DNA from: AWTP1-13 sp963840445
Lineage (GTDB): Bacteria; Pseudomonadota; Alphaproteobacteria; Rhizobiales; Hyphomicrobiaceae
Direction of reading: 5' to 3'
DNA length: 64,000 bases
Assembly: GCA_963840445.1 (NCBI GenBank)
Contig: CAWIZC010000001.1
Coordinates: forward strand, 62,001-126,000
The stretch's first letter is position 1; every line of letters starts with the position of its first letter. This document shows, in pieces, positions 26,282-36,535 of the stretch. Position numbers and translations under genes: made by a program. Under the pieces are notes generated by a model, which was not told where the DNA came from, made no database searches, and saw nothing but the letters and a program-made list of their open reading frames with translations.

Positions 26282-28186
26282 TTGCATAAGGCGTGCGTGG
26301 CTCTTGATTCCAAGTCTCCGAACCTCGGCGGACGCGATCCCTCGCTGTTGGAGGCCGCGCGCGACGTGCTACAGCGCGTGTTCGGCCACGCGGATTTCAG
26401 GGGGCTGCAGGCCGATGTGATCGGCGAGGTGCTGGCTGGCCGCAGCGCGATTGCCGTGCTGCCGACCGGCGGCGGCAAGAGCCTTTGCTATCAGATCCCG
26501 GCGCTGGTGCGGCGCGGCCTGGGTCTCGTCATCTCGCCGCTGATCGCCCTGATGACTGACCAAGTGGCGGCGCTGCAGCAGTCTGGTGTGGCCGCAGAGC
26601 GACTCGACTCCAACGTCAAGCTTGAGCTGCGCAGTGATATCTGGCGCCGCATCGAGGGCGGCGGGCTGGATCTGCTCTATCTGTCGCCCGAGGGGTTGAT
26701 GCAGCCGTCGATGCTGGAACGGCTCTCGCATCTGCCGCTGGCGCTGGTGGCTATCGACGAGGCGCACTGCGTGAGCCAGTGGGGGCACGATTTCCGGCCC
26801 GAATACCGCATGCTCGGCCGTCTCGCCGACATCTTCCCGCAGGTGCCTCGGCTGGCGGTGACCGCCACTGCCGACGCGCGCACCCGCGAGGACATCCGCG
26901 CCGAGCTTAAGCTGAGCCATGCTCGCGAGTTCGTCGACAGTTTCGCCCGGCCCGAGCTGGCACTGTCGGCCGAACGCAAGCGTGGCCAGGGTCACGCCCG
27001 CGTCGTCGAATTGGTCACCGAGCGGACAGGGCGCTCCGGTGTCGTCTATGCCGGATCACGCGATGGCGTGGACAAACTGGCCGAGCGGCTGGCTGCAGAT
27101 GGCGTCCCGGCGCTCGCCTACCACGCCGGTCTCGACAAGGACGTGCGCACCCAGCGCTTGGAGCAGTTCCTCGAGGCCGACGCGGCGGTAATGGTGGCGA
27201 CCATCGCCTTCGGCATGGGCGTCGACAAGCCGGACGTGCGCTACGTCATTCATGCCGATCCGCCGGCAGCCATCGAGGCGTACTGGCAGGAGATCGGGCG
27301 CGCCGGACGCGACGGGGCGCCCGCCGAGGGCATCACGCTCTATTCGTCCTCCGACCTCGCCTGGGCCTTGCGTCGCATCGATGCCCGCGACGTCGATGCC
27401 AGCGTCAAGGCCGTGCAGATGCGCAAGGTGCGGCAGCTGTACGCCATGCTGGAGGGCATGGGCTGCCGGCCTGCTGCCGTGCGCCGCTATTTCGGCGAGA
27501 CCGGCGTCACGCCGTGCGGGCAGTGCGACCTGTGCCTCAATCCGCCGCAGGGCGTCGACGCCACCGAGGCCGCCCAAAAAGCCCTCTCGGCGGTGCATCG
27601 GTTGGGTGGCCGCTTCGGGCGCGGACGTATCGTCGACCACCTGACGGCCAAGACCAAGGATCCCATGGATAGCGAGACGCGCCTGTCCACCTGGGGCATT
27701 GGCCGCGACATGAGCGCCCCCGCCTGGCGCGATCTGCTCGACCAGCTGCTGTTCGAGGGCCTGCTGCGTGAGGACCCCAACGAGGGCCGGCCCTTGATTA
27801 ATCTGGGCGAGGCGGATGGGGTCCGGGCCGTCTACCGCGGTGAGCGGCGCATCGCCATGCGTCACGCGCCGCCCGGGACAACGGAGGGTCGGCCGGGCCG
27901 AACACGCAAGCGGCACAATGGCGAGAGGCTCGGCATCGAGGCCGCCGACGCACCGCTGTTCGAGGCCTTGCGGGCCTGGCGCCGGGATCGGGCCGCCGAG
28001 CAGCACGTGCCGCCTTATGTCATCTTCCACGACGCCACCCTGTCGGCTATTGCCCGCGAGCGGCCGATAAGCCCGGAGGCGCTGGGCAAGGTCAGCGGGG
28101 TCGGTCAGAGCAAGCTCAAGCGTTACGGTACCGATGTGCTGAGGGTGGTGCGCGAAAGCACGTCGGATAGCCGACCCGGCCGATAA
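26282..28186 (+). CDS. recQ: ATP-dependent DNA helicase RecQ
   Basis: Superfamily 2 DNA helicase, 634 residues. Walker A in LPTGGGKSLCYQIPAL near residue 60, DEAH box in AIDEAHCVSQWGHDFR near 158, motif IV-VI region with VATIAFGMGVDKPDVR and QEIGRAGRDG near 300-340. A zinc-binding/winged-helix RQC region follows (CGQCDLC near 415), and a C-terminal HRDC domain (PLFEALRAWRRDRAAEQ onward, about 560-630). It unwinds forked DNA in recombination and repair. Start is TTG 26282 or GTG 26297; neither has a strong ribosome site. No partner genes. Confidence 0.93.
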   Translation: MHKACVALDSKSPNLGGRDPSLLEAARDVLQRVFGHADFRGLQADVIGEVLAGRSAIAVLPTGGGKSLCYQIPALVRRGLGLVISPLIALMTDQVAALQQSGVAAERLDSNVKLELRSDIWRRIEGGGLDLLYLSPEGLMQPSMLERLSHLPLALVAIDEAHCVSQWGHDFRPEYRMLGRLADIFPQVPRLAVTATADARTREDIRAELKLSHAREFVDSFARPELALSAERKRGQGHARVVELVTERTGRSGVVYAGSRDGVDKLAERLAADGVPALAYHAGLDKDVRTQRLEQFLEADAAVMVATIAFGMGVDKPDVRYVIHADPPAAIEAYWQEIGRAGRDGAPAEGITLYSSSDLAWALRRIDARDVDASVKAVQMRKVRQLYAMLEGMGCRPAAVRRYFGETGVTPCGQCDLCLNPPQGVDATEAAQKALSAVHRLGGRFGRGRIVDHLTAKTKDPMDSETRLSTWGIGRDMSAPAWRDLLDQLLFEGLLREDPNEGRPLINLGEADGVRAVYRGERRIAMRHAPPGTTEGRPGRTRKRHNGERLGIEAADAPLFEALRAWRRDRAAEQHVPPYVIFHDATLSAIARERPISPEALGKVSGVGQSKLKRYGTDVLRVVRESTSDSRPGR

Positions 28187-28295
28187 CCGGACAAAATCAA
28201 CAAGTACGTGAGTGGGCTGGACTGGCGCGGCGGCTTGGCAGCAAACTATGTGTTCGCAGGGTTGTGCGCCGAATCAGCCAAAAAAAGGGGTCGTT

Positions 28296-30203
28296 ATGGT
28301 CCTCAGGCCGCTTTTCGCCAGCATTCTGGCGGTCGCTCTCGCCTACGCCGGCCCTGGGTGGGCTCAAGGCAAGCCGAAGAAGCCGATCCCGGCCATCGGC
28401 TTCGATGCCGGCCCCGCGGAAGGCGAGGGGCCCGACCCGCTGGCACCGAACGAGGGGCCCAAGAAAGTCCTGACCGCACCGGGCGCTCCGATCAAATCGG
28501 CCGAGCAGAAGCCGGCTCCCGAGGCTCATCCGATCATCGCCCTGGTGCGGCAGCGCCTCGCTACTCCTCTCGCCAGGGGCAGTACCGGCGAGCGGGATGA
28601 CTACGCGGCGCTGACAGCCTTCTATGCCGAGGGCGATGGGCAGCCGGTCTGGACCAGCCGCACCGGTCTCGTGCAGCGCGCCAAGGACGCTATCGACGAG
28701 CTGCGCAAGGCCGACGACTGGGGCCTGCGCGCGGCCGACTATGAAGTACCGGCCGTCGACAGCGCCGCCTCGTTCGAGACGCTGGCTGATGCCGAGATCA
28801 AGATCAGCCTCGCGCTTCTGAGATATGGGCGACACGCGCGGGGTGGGCGCCTCGACCCGCGCGCGTTAAGCAAGCTGTTCGACCAGGACCCGCCGGTCTA
28901 TGAGCCAAAGAGTCTGATTGCGGCGCTCGCCGTGGCCGACCCGATCGATGCATACCTTCGCCGCCTGCATCCGCAGCACCCGCAATTCGAGCATCTGCGC
29001 CAAGCCATGCTGGCCGCGCGCGGAGCCAAGCCACAGGCCAATCCGGCGCACGTGCGCATTCCGTCCGGGCCGCAGCTCAAGACCGGTCAGGATCACGCCG
29101 ACGTTGTGCTGCTGCGCCAGAGACTGAGTGTGGCGGTGTCGCCTGACGGGCGGGACAATGTCTACGACGATGCACTGGCCGAGGCGGTGAAGGCCTTCCA
29201 GCAGCAGAGCGGAATGAAGCCGACCGGCATCGTCAATACCGCGACGCGCAACGCCTTGAACGACGCGTTGCGGCCGTCGGGCGCCGAGTCCGTGCACAAG
29301 TTGATCGTCAACATGGAACGCTGGCGCTGGATGCCGGACCAGCTCGGCTCGTTCTACGTGTGGGACAGCGTGCCCGAGCAGATGACCAAGATCTATGATC
29401 AGGGCAAGATGGTGTTGGCCGAACGCATCGTCGTCGGCAAGCCCGACACGCCGACGCCGATCTTCTCGGCCAGCATGCTGTTCGTGATCTTCCACCCTTC
29501 GTGGGGCGTGCCGCCCGGCATGAAGGCCAACGAGCTGTTGCCGCAGCTGCAGGATGCCGGCTGGGGCTTCTTCGGGTTCGGCGGCGCTTCGTCGGTGCTG
29601 GAGGCGCATGGTCTGCGCGTGATGCGCGGCGGACAGCCAGTCAATCCCAACTCCATCACCTGGAACGCGCAGACCATCCAGCAATACGAGTTCGTGCAGC
29701 CGCCCGGCCCGCAGAACGTTCTCGGCATGGTCAAATTCCGCTTCCCCAACAAGCACAACGTCTACATGCACGATACGCCGGAGCGGAACCTGTTCGGCGG
29801 CGCGACCCGCGCCTTCAGCCACGGCTGCATGCGCGTGCAGAACCCAGTGCGGTTCGCGGAGGTGCTGCTGACGAAGGACAAGGGCTGGGGCACGGACAAC
29901 GTGCAGGGCTATGCCAAGCGTGGCGGCGAGATCAAGCTGACGACGCCCATCCCCGTGCACGTGACCTACTTCACCGCTGTCGTGGACGAAGACGGCAAGG
30001 TGCAGCACTGGCCTGATGTCTACTCCCTCGACGCGCGCGTTGCTTCGGCTCTCGGCGCGCCGGCGGGATCCATGGTCACTGGCGCCGTCACGTCGTCAGC
30101 GAGTTCTACGGAGCCGGGCGATTCGGTCGTGCGGCCGAAAGCACGCCCGCGGCAAAAGACGCAGCAGTCGTCCAGTCCATTCGCAGGACTGTTCGGCAAC
30201 TAG
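28296..30203 (+). CDS. L,D-transpeptidase with peptidoglycan-binding domain (YcbB/LdtD-like)
   Basis: The protein makes 3-3 cross-links in peptidoglycan in the periplasm. ATG 28296 follows AAAAGGGG; residues 1-23 are a signal peptide (LFASILAVALAYAGPGWAQ). A scaffold domain comes next, then a peptidoglycan-binding domain (LLRQRLSVAV to TATRNALNDALRP, about 270-330), and the YkuD catalytic domain with HDTPERNLF and the catalytic SHGCMRV (Cys near residue 510). The tail is Ser/Pro/Lys-rich and probably disordered. At 635 residues it matches the large LdtD class. It is monocistronic, converging on the AMP-ligase. Confidence 0.92.
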   Translation: MVLRPLFASILAVALAYAGPGWAQGKPKKPIPAIGFDAGPAEGEGPDPLAPNEGPKKVLTAPGAPIKSAEQKPAPEAHPIIALVRQRLATPLARGSTGERDDYAALTAFYAEGDGQPVWTSRTGLVQRAKDAIDELRKADDWGLRAADYEVPAVDSAASFETLADAEIKISLALLRYGRHARGGRLDPRALSKLFDQDPPVYEPKSLIAALAVADPIDAYLRRLHPQHPQFEHLRQAMLAARGAKPQANPAHVRIPSGPQLKTGQDHADVVLLRQRLSVAVSPDGRDNVYDDALAEAVKAFQQQSGMKPTGIVNTATRNALNDALRPSGAESVHKLIVNMERWRWMPDQLGSFYVWDSVPEQMTKIYDQGKMVLAERIVVGKPDTPTPIFSASMLFVIFHPSWGVPPGMKANELLPQLQDAGWGFFGFGGASSVLEAHGLRVMRGGQPVNPNSITWNAQTIQQYEFVQPPGPQNVLGMVKFRFPNKHNVYMHDTPERNLFGGATRAFSHGCMRVQNPVRFAEVLLTKDKGWGTDNVQGYAKRGGEIKLTTPIPVHVTYFTAVVDEDGKVQHWPDVYSLDARVASALGAPAGSMVTGAVTSSASSTEPGDSVVRPKARPRQKTQQSSSPFAGLFGN

Positions 30204-30210
30204 CCTAGGC

Positions 30211-31811
30211 CTAGCGGCGCGCGACCTTGTAGCCGGATTGTGCGCGGTCCCACGTGGTGGCCGTCGCACCCTGGGCGCGCAACTCTGCTTTGCGCACCTT
30301 GCCGTTCTCAGTGGTCGGCAGCGTGTCGACGAAATCGAGGTATCGCGGCAGAGCAAAGTGCGGCAGCCGCGGCTCGCAATAGCGCAGCAGTTCTTCCGGG
30401 CCGATTGTCTGGCCGGGCTTTAGGATGATGGCTGCCATCACCTCGTCCTCGGCCAAGTCGGAGGGCACTGGAAATACCGCGGCGGCGGCAACCGCTGCAT
30501 GGCCCGCGAGCACCTGCTCGACCTCGAAGGAGGAGATGTTCTCGCCGCGGCGACGGATCGCATCCTTCAGGCGGTCGACGAACGAGAAGTAGCCGTCGGC
30601 ATCCATCACCACGCGATCGCCGGTGTGAAACCACAGGTTGCGCCATGCCTCCACCGTCTTGTCCGGCATGCCGAAATAGCCGGTCGCGAACGCGAACGGC
30701 TCGTCGGCGCGCAGCACCAGCTCGCCCGCGGCTCCCGGGCGGCAGCGCGTTGTCCTGGGCATCGACCACGCGTGCCGCGAAGCCCGGAGCCAGCCGACCC
30801 ATCTTGCAGGGACGCTGGTCGGCGATGCGATCGCCGATCACGAAGTTGGTCTCTGTCGAGCCGTAGCCGTCGATCAGATCGACGCCCGTGCGGCGCTTGA
30901 ACTCGGGTCTGAGCTCGGCCGGGACGCCGGGGGCTAGCGCGACGCGCACAGTGTGCCTGCGTTCGGGCGTCAGAAGGCGGTTGCGCCAGCAGGATCGGCA
31001 CCATGGCACCCAGGAGATATGTGACGGTGGCGCGGGTGCGCACCATTGCCGGCCAGAAGCCGGACGCCGAGAAACGTGGCTCCAGCACCTGGGTTGCTCC
31101 CATCAGCAGTGCCTGGAAGAAGGTATTGAGCGCGTTTGTGTGAAACAGCGGCAGCGTGGTGCAGAGTACGTCGCCCTCGCGCAGGTCGAGGAAGCGGGCG
31201 GTGTGCACGCCCCACCAGTAGAGCTGGGCGTGCGGACAGCAGACGCCCTTGGAGGGTCCCGTGGTGCCCGACGTGTAGAGGATCGCCAGCGTGTCGGAGG
31301 GCTTGATATCGGCGGCCGCGATGGGCGCCGCGTTATCGCAGAATGCTTCGACGGGACGGCCCGAAGCGCGTTGTATGCCTGTATCGCCGATGATCCAAAT
31401 ACGGTCGAGCGGCAGGCCCTCCAGCGCGCAATGCTCCAGGACCGCGGCGTGGTGATCTTCGAGGATGAGCAGGCGCGGCGCCGAGTTCTCCAGCACGTAG
31501 CGCAGCTGCGGTCCCTTGACCGCCGTGTTGATCGGCACGGCGACGGCGCCGAGCCAGCTGCAGCCAAGCACGACGCGGAGAAACTCGGGACGGTTCGAGC
31601 ACAGGATGGCGACCCGGTCGCCGGCTTGCACACCGGCCTCGTGTAGCGCGCCCGCCATGCGTGCCGCGATCTTGGCCGCCTCCGTGAACGTCCAGGTCTC
31701 GCCGTTGCAGGCGAACAGTACGCGATCGCCATAGCGGGCCGCCTGCAGGTCCAGCAAGCGCGGCAGCGTGCGATCGCCCGACGCAATGTTGATGGGCAAC
31801 TCCCCCGTCAT
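30211..31811 (-). pseudogene. AMP-dependent acyl/aryl-CoA ligase of the Liv cluster, two frameshifts
   Basis: Its family activates a carboxylic acid to its CoA thioester via an acyl-adenylate. The first frame has the P-loop YTSGTTGPSKG near residue 178. One extra base in GGG near 30966 and another in GGG near 30737 (plus-strand numbering) break the frame; removing each joins QPPSDAERRHTVRVALA and LPPGAAGELVLRAD. The corrected protein is about 533 residues, with WFHTGDRVVMDADGY, RRGENISSFEVE and the C-terminal catalytic Lys in ENGKVRKAEL. The start overlaps the livF stop by four bases, so it belongs to the livH-livMG-livF unit and probably activates the imported acid (inference). Nothing apart from the indels suggests decay. 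Confidence 0.8.
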
Positions 31812-32527
31812 GCGCTGCCGCCCAGATAGCTCGCAACAACGCGGCGATCGTGCATGAGCTCGGATGCCGGGCCCGACAGGGCGATCTCGCCGTTCTCGAG
31901 AACGTAGCCGAAATCGGCGGTCTCCAGCGCCGCCCGCGCATTCTGCTCGACCAGCAGGATCGACACGCCAAGCTCGCGCAGGGAGGCGACGATGCGGAAG
32001 ATCTCGCGAACGATCAGAGGCGCTAGCCCGAGGCTCGGCTCGTCGAGCAGAAGCAGGCGCGGCCGACCCATCAGGGCGCGACCGAGCGCCAGCATCTGCC
32101 GCTCGCCTCCGGACAGCGTGTTGGCGAGTTGTCGCCGGCGCTCGGCGAGACGCGGAAAGCGATCATAGACGGCCTCGAAACGCTGGCGGGTGGCGTCATG
32201 ATCGCGCCGATGCAGGAACGCACCGAGCAGAAGATTGTCCTGCACCGTCATTTCTCCGAACAGCTCGCGTTTCTCGGGCACCAGGCTCATGCCCATTGCA
32301 ACGCGATCCTCGACCTCCATGCGCGCCAGGTCGCGGCCGTCGAACGTCATGCGGCCGTTCGCCTGCAGCAATCCCATGATCGCAGCCAGCAGCGTGGTCT
32401 TGCCGGCGCCATTGGGTCCGATGATCGTGACGATCTGCCCCTTGCTCATGGCGAGCGTGGCGCCGCGCACGGCCTCCACCTTGCCGTAGGACACGTACAG
32501 ATCGGCGATGTCGAGGATGGGGTTCAT
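31808..32527 (-). CDS. livF: Branched-chain amino acid-type ABC transporter ATPase LivF
   Basis: The 239-residue protein has Walker A GPNGAGKTTLL near residue 37, the LivF-type signature LSGGERQMLALGRALM near 138, and Walker B LLLDEPSLGLAP. It overlaps both neighbours by four bases (livMG stop before it, CoA-ligase start after it). In HAAT importers LivF and LivG form the ATPase pair beneath LivH and LivM. Clusters that also carry a CoA ligase often import aromatic or other carboxylic acids rather than leucine. Confidence 0.92.
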   Translation of the reverse strand: MNPILDIADLYVSYGKVEAVRGATLAMSKGQIVTIIGPNGAGKTTLLAAIMGLLQANGRMTFDGRDLARMEVEDRVAMGMSLVPEKRELFGEMTVQDNLLLGAFLHRRDHDATRQRFEAVYDRFPRLAERRRQLANTLSGGERQMLALGRALMGRPRLLLLDEPSLGLAPLIVREIFRIVASLRELGVSILLVEQNARAALETADFGYVLENGEIALSGPASELMHDRRVVASYLGGSA

Positions 32528-34297
32528 GCGACGCCACCAAGGTAGGCTTCCTGGACGATCGGGCTCGCCCGCACCTCCAGCGGCAATCCCTCCATCAGCT
32601 TGGCGCCGAAGTCCATCACAACGACGCGGTCGACGAGACCCATTACAAAGTCCATGTCGTGCTCGACGATCAGGATGGTGACGCCTTCTTCCTTCAGCTG
32701 CCGCAGTTGCCGTGCGAGGGCATCCTTCTCGGCGCGACGCAGACCGGCGGCGGGCTCATCCAGCACGATGAGGACGGGGTCGGCCGCAAGGGCGCGGGCA
32801 ACCTCGAGCATGCGCTGGCCACCGAGCGGCAGGTTGCCGGCGGAGATGTGCGCCTTGTCGCCGAGGCCCACCCGGCCCAGCTGGCGCAGGGCTTCGCATT
32901 TGGCTTGTGCCTCCTCGAGGCGATCCAGCCTCAGGGCACCGCGCGCAAACCCTGCGCGCGTGCGCAGGTAGGTGCCGAGCAATACATTGTCGAGCAGGGT
33001 CATGGCCGGCCGCAGCTTGACGTGCTGGAAGGTGCGCGCGATGCCGGCCGCGGCGATCTTCTGCTGCGGCAGGTTGGTGATGTCTCGGCCGAGGAACGTG
33101 AAGCGGCCCGCGCTCGCCCGCTGCGCTCCGGTGATCAGGTTGAACATGGTGCTCTTGCCGGCACCGTTGGGGCCGATCAGGGCGACGATCTCGCCGGCCT
33201 TGACCTCGAAAGCTCACATCGTTGACGGCGATGAGGCCGCCGAAGCGCTTGACGGCGCCGTCTACTCCGAGCAGCGGCGACCCGGCCGGCGGCTGCGAGC
33301 GCTGCGGCAGGGGCGGCGTATCGGCCGGCACGGTGGGCGCGGTTCTTTCTGGAGCGAAGCGGCGGAACGCTGACATCACGCCGCCGCGGGCGTGCTGCAG
33401 GATCAGGATCAGCAAGATGCTAAAGGCGACGATCTCGAGCTGCCCGGCGTTGTTCGACACGCGCGGAAGCACATCCTGAAAGAAGTTCTTGAGTAGCGTG
33501 ACGATGGCCGCGCCCGCCACGGCTCCGTAGATCGACGTCGAGCCGCCGACCATCGCCATCAGCAGGTAGTCGATGCTCGGCCGCACATCGAAGGGCGAGG
33601 GGCTGACATAGCGGTTCATGTGCGCGTAGAGCCAGCCGGCGAGGCCCGCCAGCATGGCCGCGAGCACGAAGATGATGAGCCTGATGCGGAACAGGCTAAC
33701 GCCGAGGCTGGCAATCATGGTGGCGCCGCCGCGCAGGCTGCGGATCGCGCGGCCTTCGCGCGAGTCGAGCAGATTGTTGATCAGCCACATGCCCGCGCCG
33801 AGCAGGGCCCAGATCAGGTAGTAGATGGCGAAGTTGGAGGCGAGCGAAAGCCCGGCGAGCGACAGCGGCGGGATCTCCTTAATCCCGTCGTGGTAGCCGA
33901 GGCCTGGGATGTTACCGAACAGGAAATAAATCGCGATGCCCCAAGCGATGGTGCTAAGCGGCAGGAAATGACCGCCGAGCCGCAGCGTCACCGCGCCCAG
34001 CACGGCGGCTACGGCGCCGGTGAGCGCCAAGGCCAGCAGCAGGCCGAGCCACGGGCTGGCTCCCATGCTGGTGGTGAGCCAGGCCGTCGAGTAGGCGCCG
34101 ATGCCGACCAGCGAGGCCTGTCCGAACGAGGTGAGCCCCGCGAAGCCGGTCAGCAGCACCAGCCCCAAAGCCACGAGCGCGCCGATCCCGACGTAGTTGA
34201 GCAGGGTCACCGTGAACGGCGCAACGAGCAGGGGGGCGGCGGCCAGTCCGACCAGGGCAAGGCCAAGGACGGCCTTCTCGAGCGACAGCCCCCTCAC
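32524..34297 (-). pseudogene. Fused LivM permease-LivG ATPase of the HAAT importer, frameshifted
   Basis: A GTG at 34297 overlaps the livH stop (GTGA). The first part, about 320 residues, is a LivM-type permease with about ten membrane segments and the EAA-like loop. Without a stop it runs through a Pro-rich linker (TVPADTPPLPQRSQPPAG) into a LivG-type ATPase beginning LLGVDGAVKRFGGLIAVNDVSF. Next to that point, near 33212, one extra base shifts the frame; correcting it gives VSFEVKAGEIVALIGPNGAGKS (in pieces) and the rest of the ATPase: signature LPLGGQRMLEVARAL, Walker B LIVLDEPAAGL, and a normal end YLGGVA at 32524. The frameshift is inside the ATPase and not at the junction, so the fusion itself is real in the sequence. 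Confidence 0.82.
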
Positions 34298-35350
34298 TCG
34301 ATCTCCTCCTGTTCCTCTTCCTGGGGCGGGGTCATCAGGGAACGCCACAGCAGCACGGGAATGAGAGCGCCGAACACGATGCTTTCCTTGAGCGAGCTGC
34401 TCCAGAACGAGGCGAAGCTTTCCAGCACGCCGACCGCCACGGCGCCGACGGCGGTCAACGGATAGCTGCCGAGGCCGCCGACGATGGCGGCGACGAATGC
34501 CTTAAGCCCGATGAGGAAGCCCGAAGTCGTAGTAGATGGTGGTCACGGGCCCGATCAGCAGCCCGGATACGCCACCCAGCAGGGACGCCAGCACGAAGGC
34601 GATGGCGCCCGTGCGGCGCGGGCGGATGCCGACCAGTCGCGCGCCTGTCTGGTTGACGGCGGTAGCGCGCAGGGCCTTGCCCGTAACGGTGCCCTCGAAA
34701 TACAGGAACAGCAGTCCGCTCAGCGCAACCGCCGCGGCGACCATCAGCAGCACTTGCGCGGTGATGGTGATGCCGCCTAGCGTGATCGTGGCATCCGACA
34801 GCGGCTCATTGCGGAAGCCCTCGGGCCCGAAGAACAACAGGGCGAGCCCGGAGATGGCAAAGTGCAGCGCGACGGCGACGATCAGCAGCACCAGCACGGA
34901 GGCGTTGGCGAGCGGTTGGAAGACGATGCGGTTGATCAGGGGAGCGACCGGCAGCACCAGCGCCAGCGCCAGCAGCATTTGCCCGAGCTGCGGCAGCTTC
35001 AGCCCGACGGAGGCGATGCCGGCCGCTGCCGCCACCGGCAACATGGGCAGCGCGGCGTAGAATGCGACCGCGGTCGGGGCCCGATGCAACTGGCGCTCGC
35101 GCAGTAGCAGGCCGAGCTCCATGATGGTGGCGGTCGCCGCCAGTACGGCCACCAGCCATACGATGCCGGGCAGCTTGCCGATCTGCAGCGCCGCAACCGT
35201 CAGTGCCGTGAGCGCGGCGATGTCACCGAACGGCACGAAGATGACGCGTGTCACCGAGAAGATCAGTACGGTGCCGAGCGCGATCAGCACGTAGATGGCA
35301 CCATTGGCGATGCCATCGGTAAGCAGGATGAGGGCAATCTGCGCGTCCAT
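34294..35350 (-). pseudogene. livH: Branched-chain amino acid-type ABC permease LivH, frameshifted near the C terminus
   Basis: An ATG at 35350 opens a membrane protein with a typical LivH start (QIALILLTDGIANGAIYVLIALG) and about eight membrane helices. Near 34515-34520 one extra base in a GGG run makes the frame end early (GLPHRA then stop). Dropping it continues as YYDFGFLIGLKAFVAAIVGG and VLESFASFWSSSLKES to a stop at 34294, overlapping livM. The corrected length, about 352 residues, is a little above the usual 290-310 because of an extended middle region. It forms the membrane channel with the LivM half. Confidence 0.82.
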
Positions 35351-35690
35351 GGCACCCCCGGCCGGCAATGCGCACAGCCCACTCTACATCGCTGGACGAT
35401 GTTTCATATATAAAATAATTCGATCCTGCAAGGAGGGCGCGCCGTGCGCGCAATTGTGCAACGAGCCGAGTTATCGGGCCAACTTTGTTGGCGCGTGTTG
35501 CAAGCAAGGTGAGCGCCTGACCGCCATCCTGGCGGCTCGCTTGACCGTATGAAGCTTCACAACTAAAGTATCTGGGGTCGCAGAGCACACGGACGCGCAA
35601 AGGCTCCGCGCGTCGGCGGCTCGGCCGTCGGTCGGCATCATGCGTTACGTGAGCGAAGAGGTTCACGATGGCAGCCAATGTGGGTGGCCG
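35351..35690. promoter_or_regulatory. Divergent control region between livH and the racemase-family gene
   Basis: A 340-base gap between divergent genes. An AT-rich block at about 35396-35425 (CATATATAAAATAATTCG) stands out in GC-rich surroundings and, read on the minus strand, offers TATAT-like -10 boxes preceded by TTGCAG, a possible livH promoter. I could not settle a single promoter on the plus strand. No regulator gene is adjacent. Confidence 0.4.
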
Positions 35691-36476
35691 ATGAGCAAGC
35701 CGATCCGGGTCTGGTATCAAAGCTACGTCGACTACGACAACGGCAAGAGCTACTGGGACCGGCTGCGCACGCACCTCGATCAGATCGTCGACCCCGGCAC
35801 CACGGTCGACATCAAGGGCATCACGCCGCACGACAGCTACGCGCACGCGATCGTCGAATTCCGCTGCGCGCGCGAGGTGATCTGCAACGCGGTGCGCGCC
35901 GAGCGCGAAGGTTACGACGCCTTCGTGATCGGGCACTTCCAGGATGCCGGCCTTTACGAGGCCCGCTCGGTGGTCGACATTCCCGTGCTGGCGTTGGGCG
36001 AGGCATCGATGCTGTATGCCTGCCAGCTCGGCCAGCGCAGCGGCATCGTCACCATCAACACGCGCTACATTCCCTGGTTTCATCACCAGATCGGCAAGTA
36101 CGGGCTCGAGCGGCGCGTCGCCGGCGTACACGCCATGACCTTCGAGCCCGGTCAGATCCTGCAGGCTTACGGGTCTCAAGAGCGCGCCGAGGAGGTGCGC
36201 CGGCTGTTCGAGCAGCAGGCCAGGCCGCTGGTTGCGCAGGGTGTCGATGTCCTCATTCCAGGCGGCGGCATTCCCATGCTGCTGTTCTCGACCATCCAGG
36301 GGCATGCGGTCGATGGCGCACCGGTCGTGAACGGCATCCCGATCGTAGTGAAGATGGCCGAGACCGCGGTGAAGCTGCGCCGGCTGTCGGGGCTTAGCGT
36401 CAGTCGTGTGTCGGATTTCGTGAAGCCGCCGGCCGAGATCATCGAGGAGTTCATGACGCACCCCAAGGGCCTCTAG
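35691..36476 (+). CDS. Asp/Glu/hydantoin racemase family protein
   Basis: The 261-residue product shows the two-domain family pattern: an N-terminal half with YDAFVIGHFQDAGLYEARSVV and PVLALGEASM around residues 80-110, and a C-terminal half with GVDVLIPGGGIPMLLF near 190. I did not find the two canonical catalytic cysteines of aspartate/glutamate racemase at their usual places, so activity may differ (for example a maleate isomerase/decarboxylase-like lyase). I chose ATG 35691, which starts the conserved KPIRVWYQSY; ATG 35640 would add 17 unrelated residues. It precedes the binding protein of the importer by 59 bases and probably forms an operon with it. Confidence 0.72.
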   Translation: MSKPIRVWYQSYVDYDNGKSYWDRLRTHLDQIVDPGTTVDIKGITPHDSYAHAIVEFRCAREVICNAVRAEREGYDAFVIGHFQDAGLYEARSVVDIPVLALGEASMLYACQLGQRSGIVTINTRYIPWFHHQIGKYGLERRVAGVHAMTFEPGQILQAYGSQERAEEVRRLFEQQARPLVAQGVDVLIPGGGIPMLLFSTIQGHAVDGAPVVNGIPIVVKMAETAVKLRRLSGLSVSRVSDFVKPPAEIIEEFMTHPKGL

Positions 36477-36535
36477 TGCGGGCTCCTCTGGTGTCGGCTG
36501 TGGAGACTGGATCGGAGTGGAAAGGGAGAACGGGC

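Noticed and set aside
35640..35690. Upstream ATG extension of the racemase-family protein
   Set aside because: The extra 17 residues do not resemble the family; the conserved N terminus begins at 35691.
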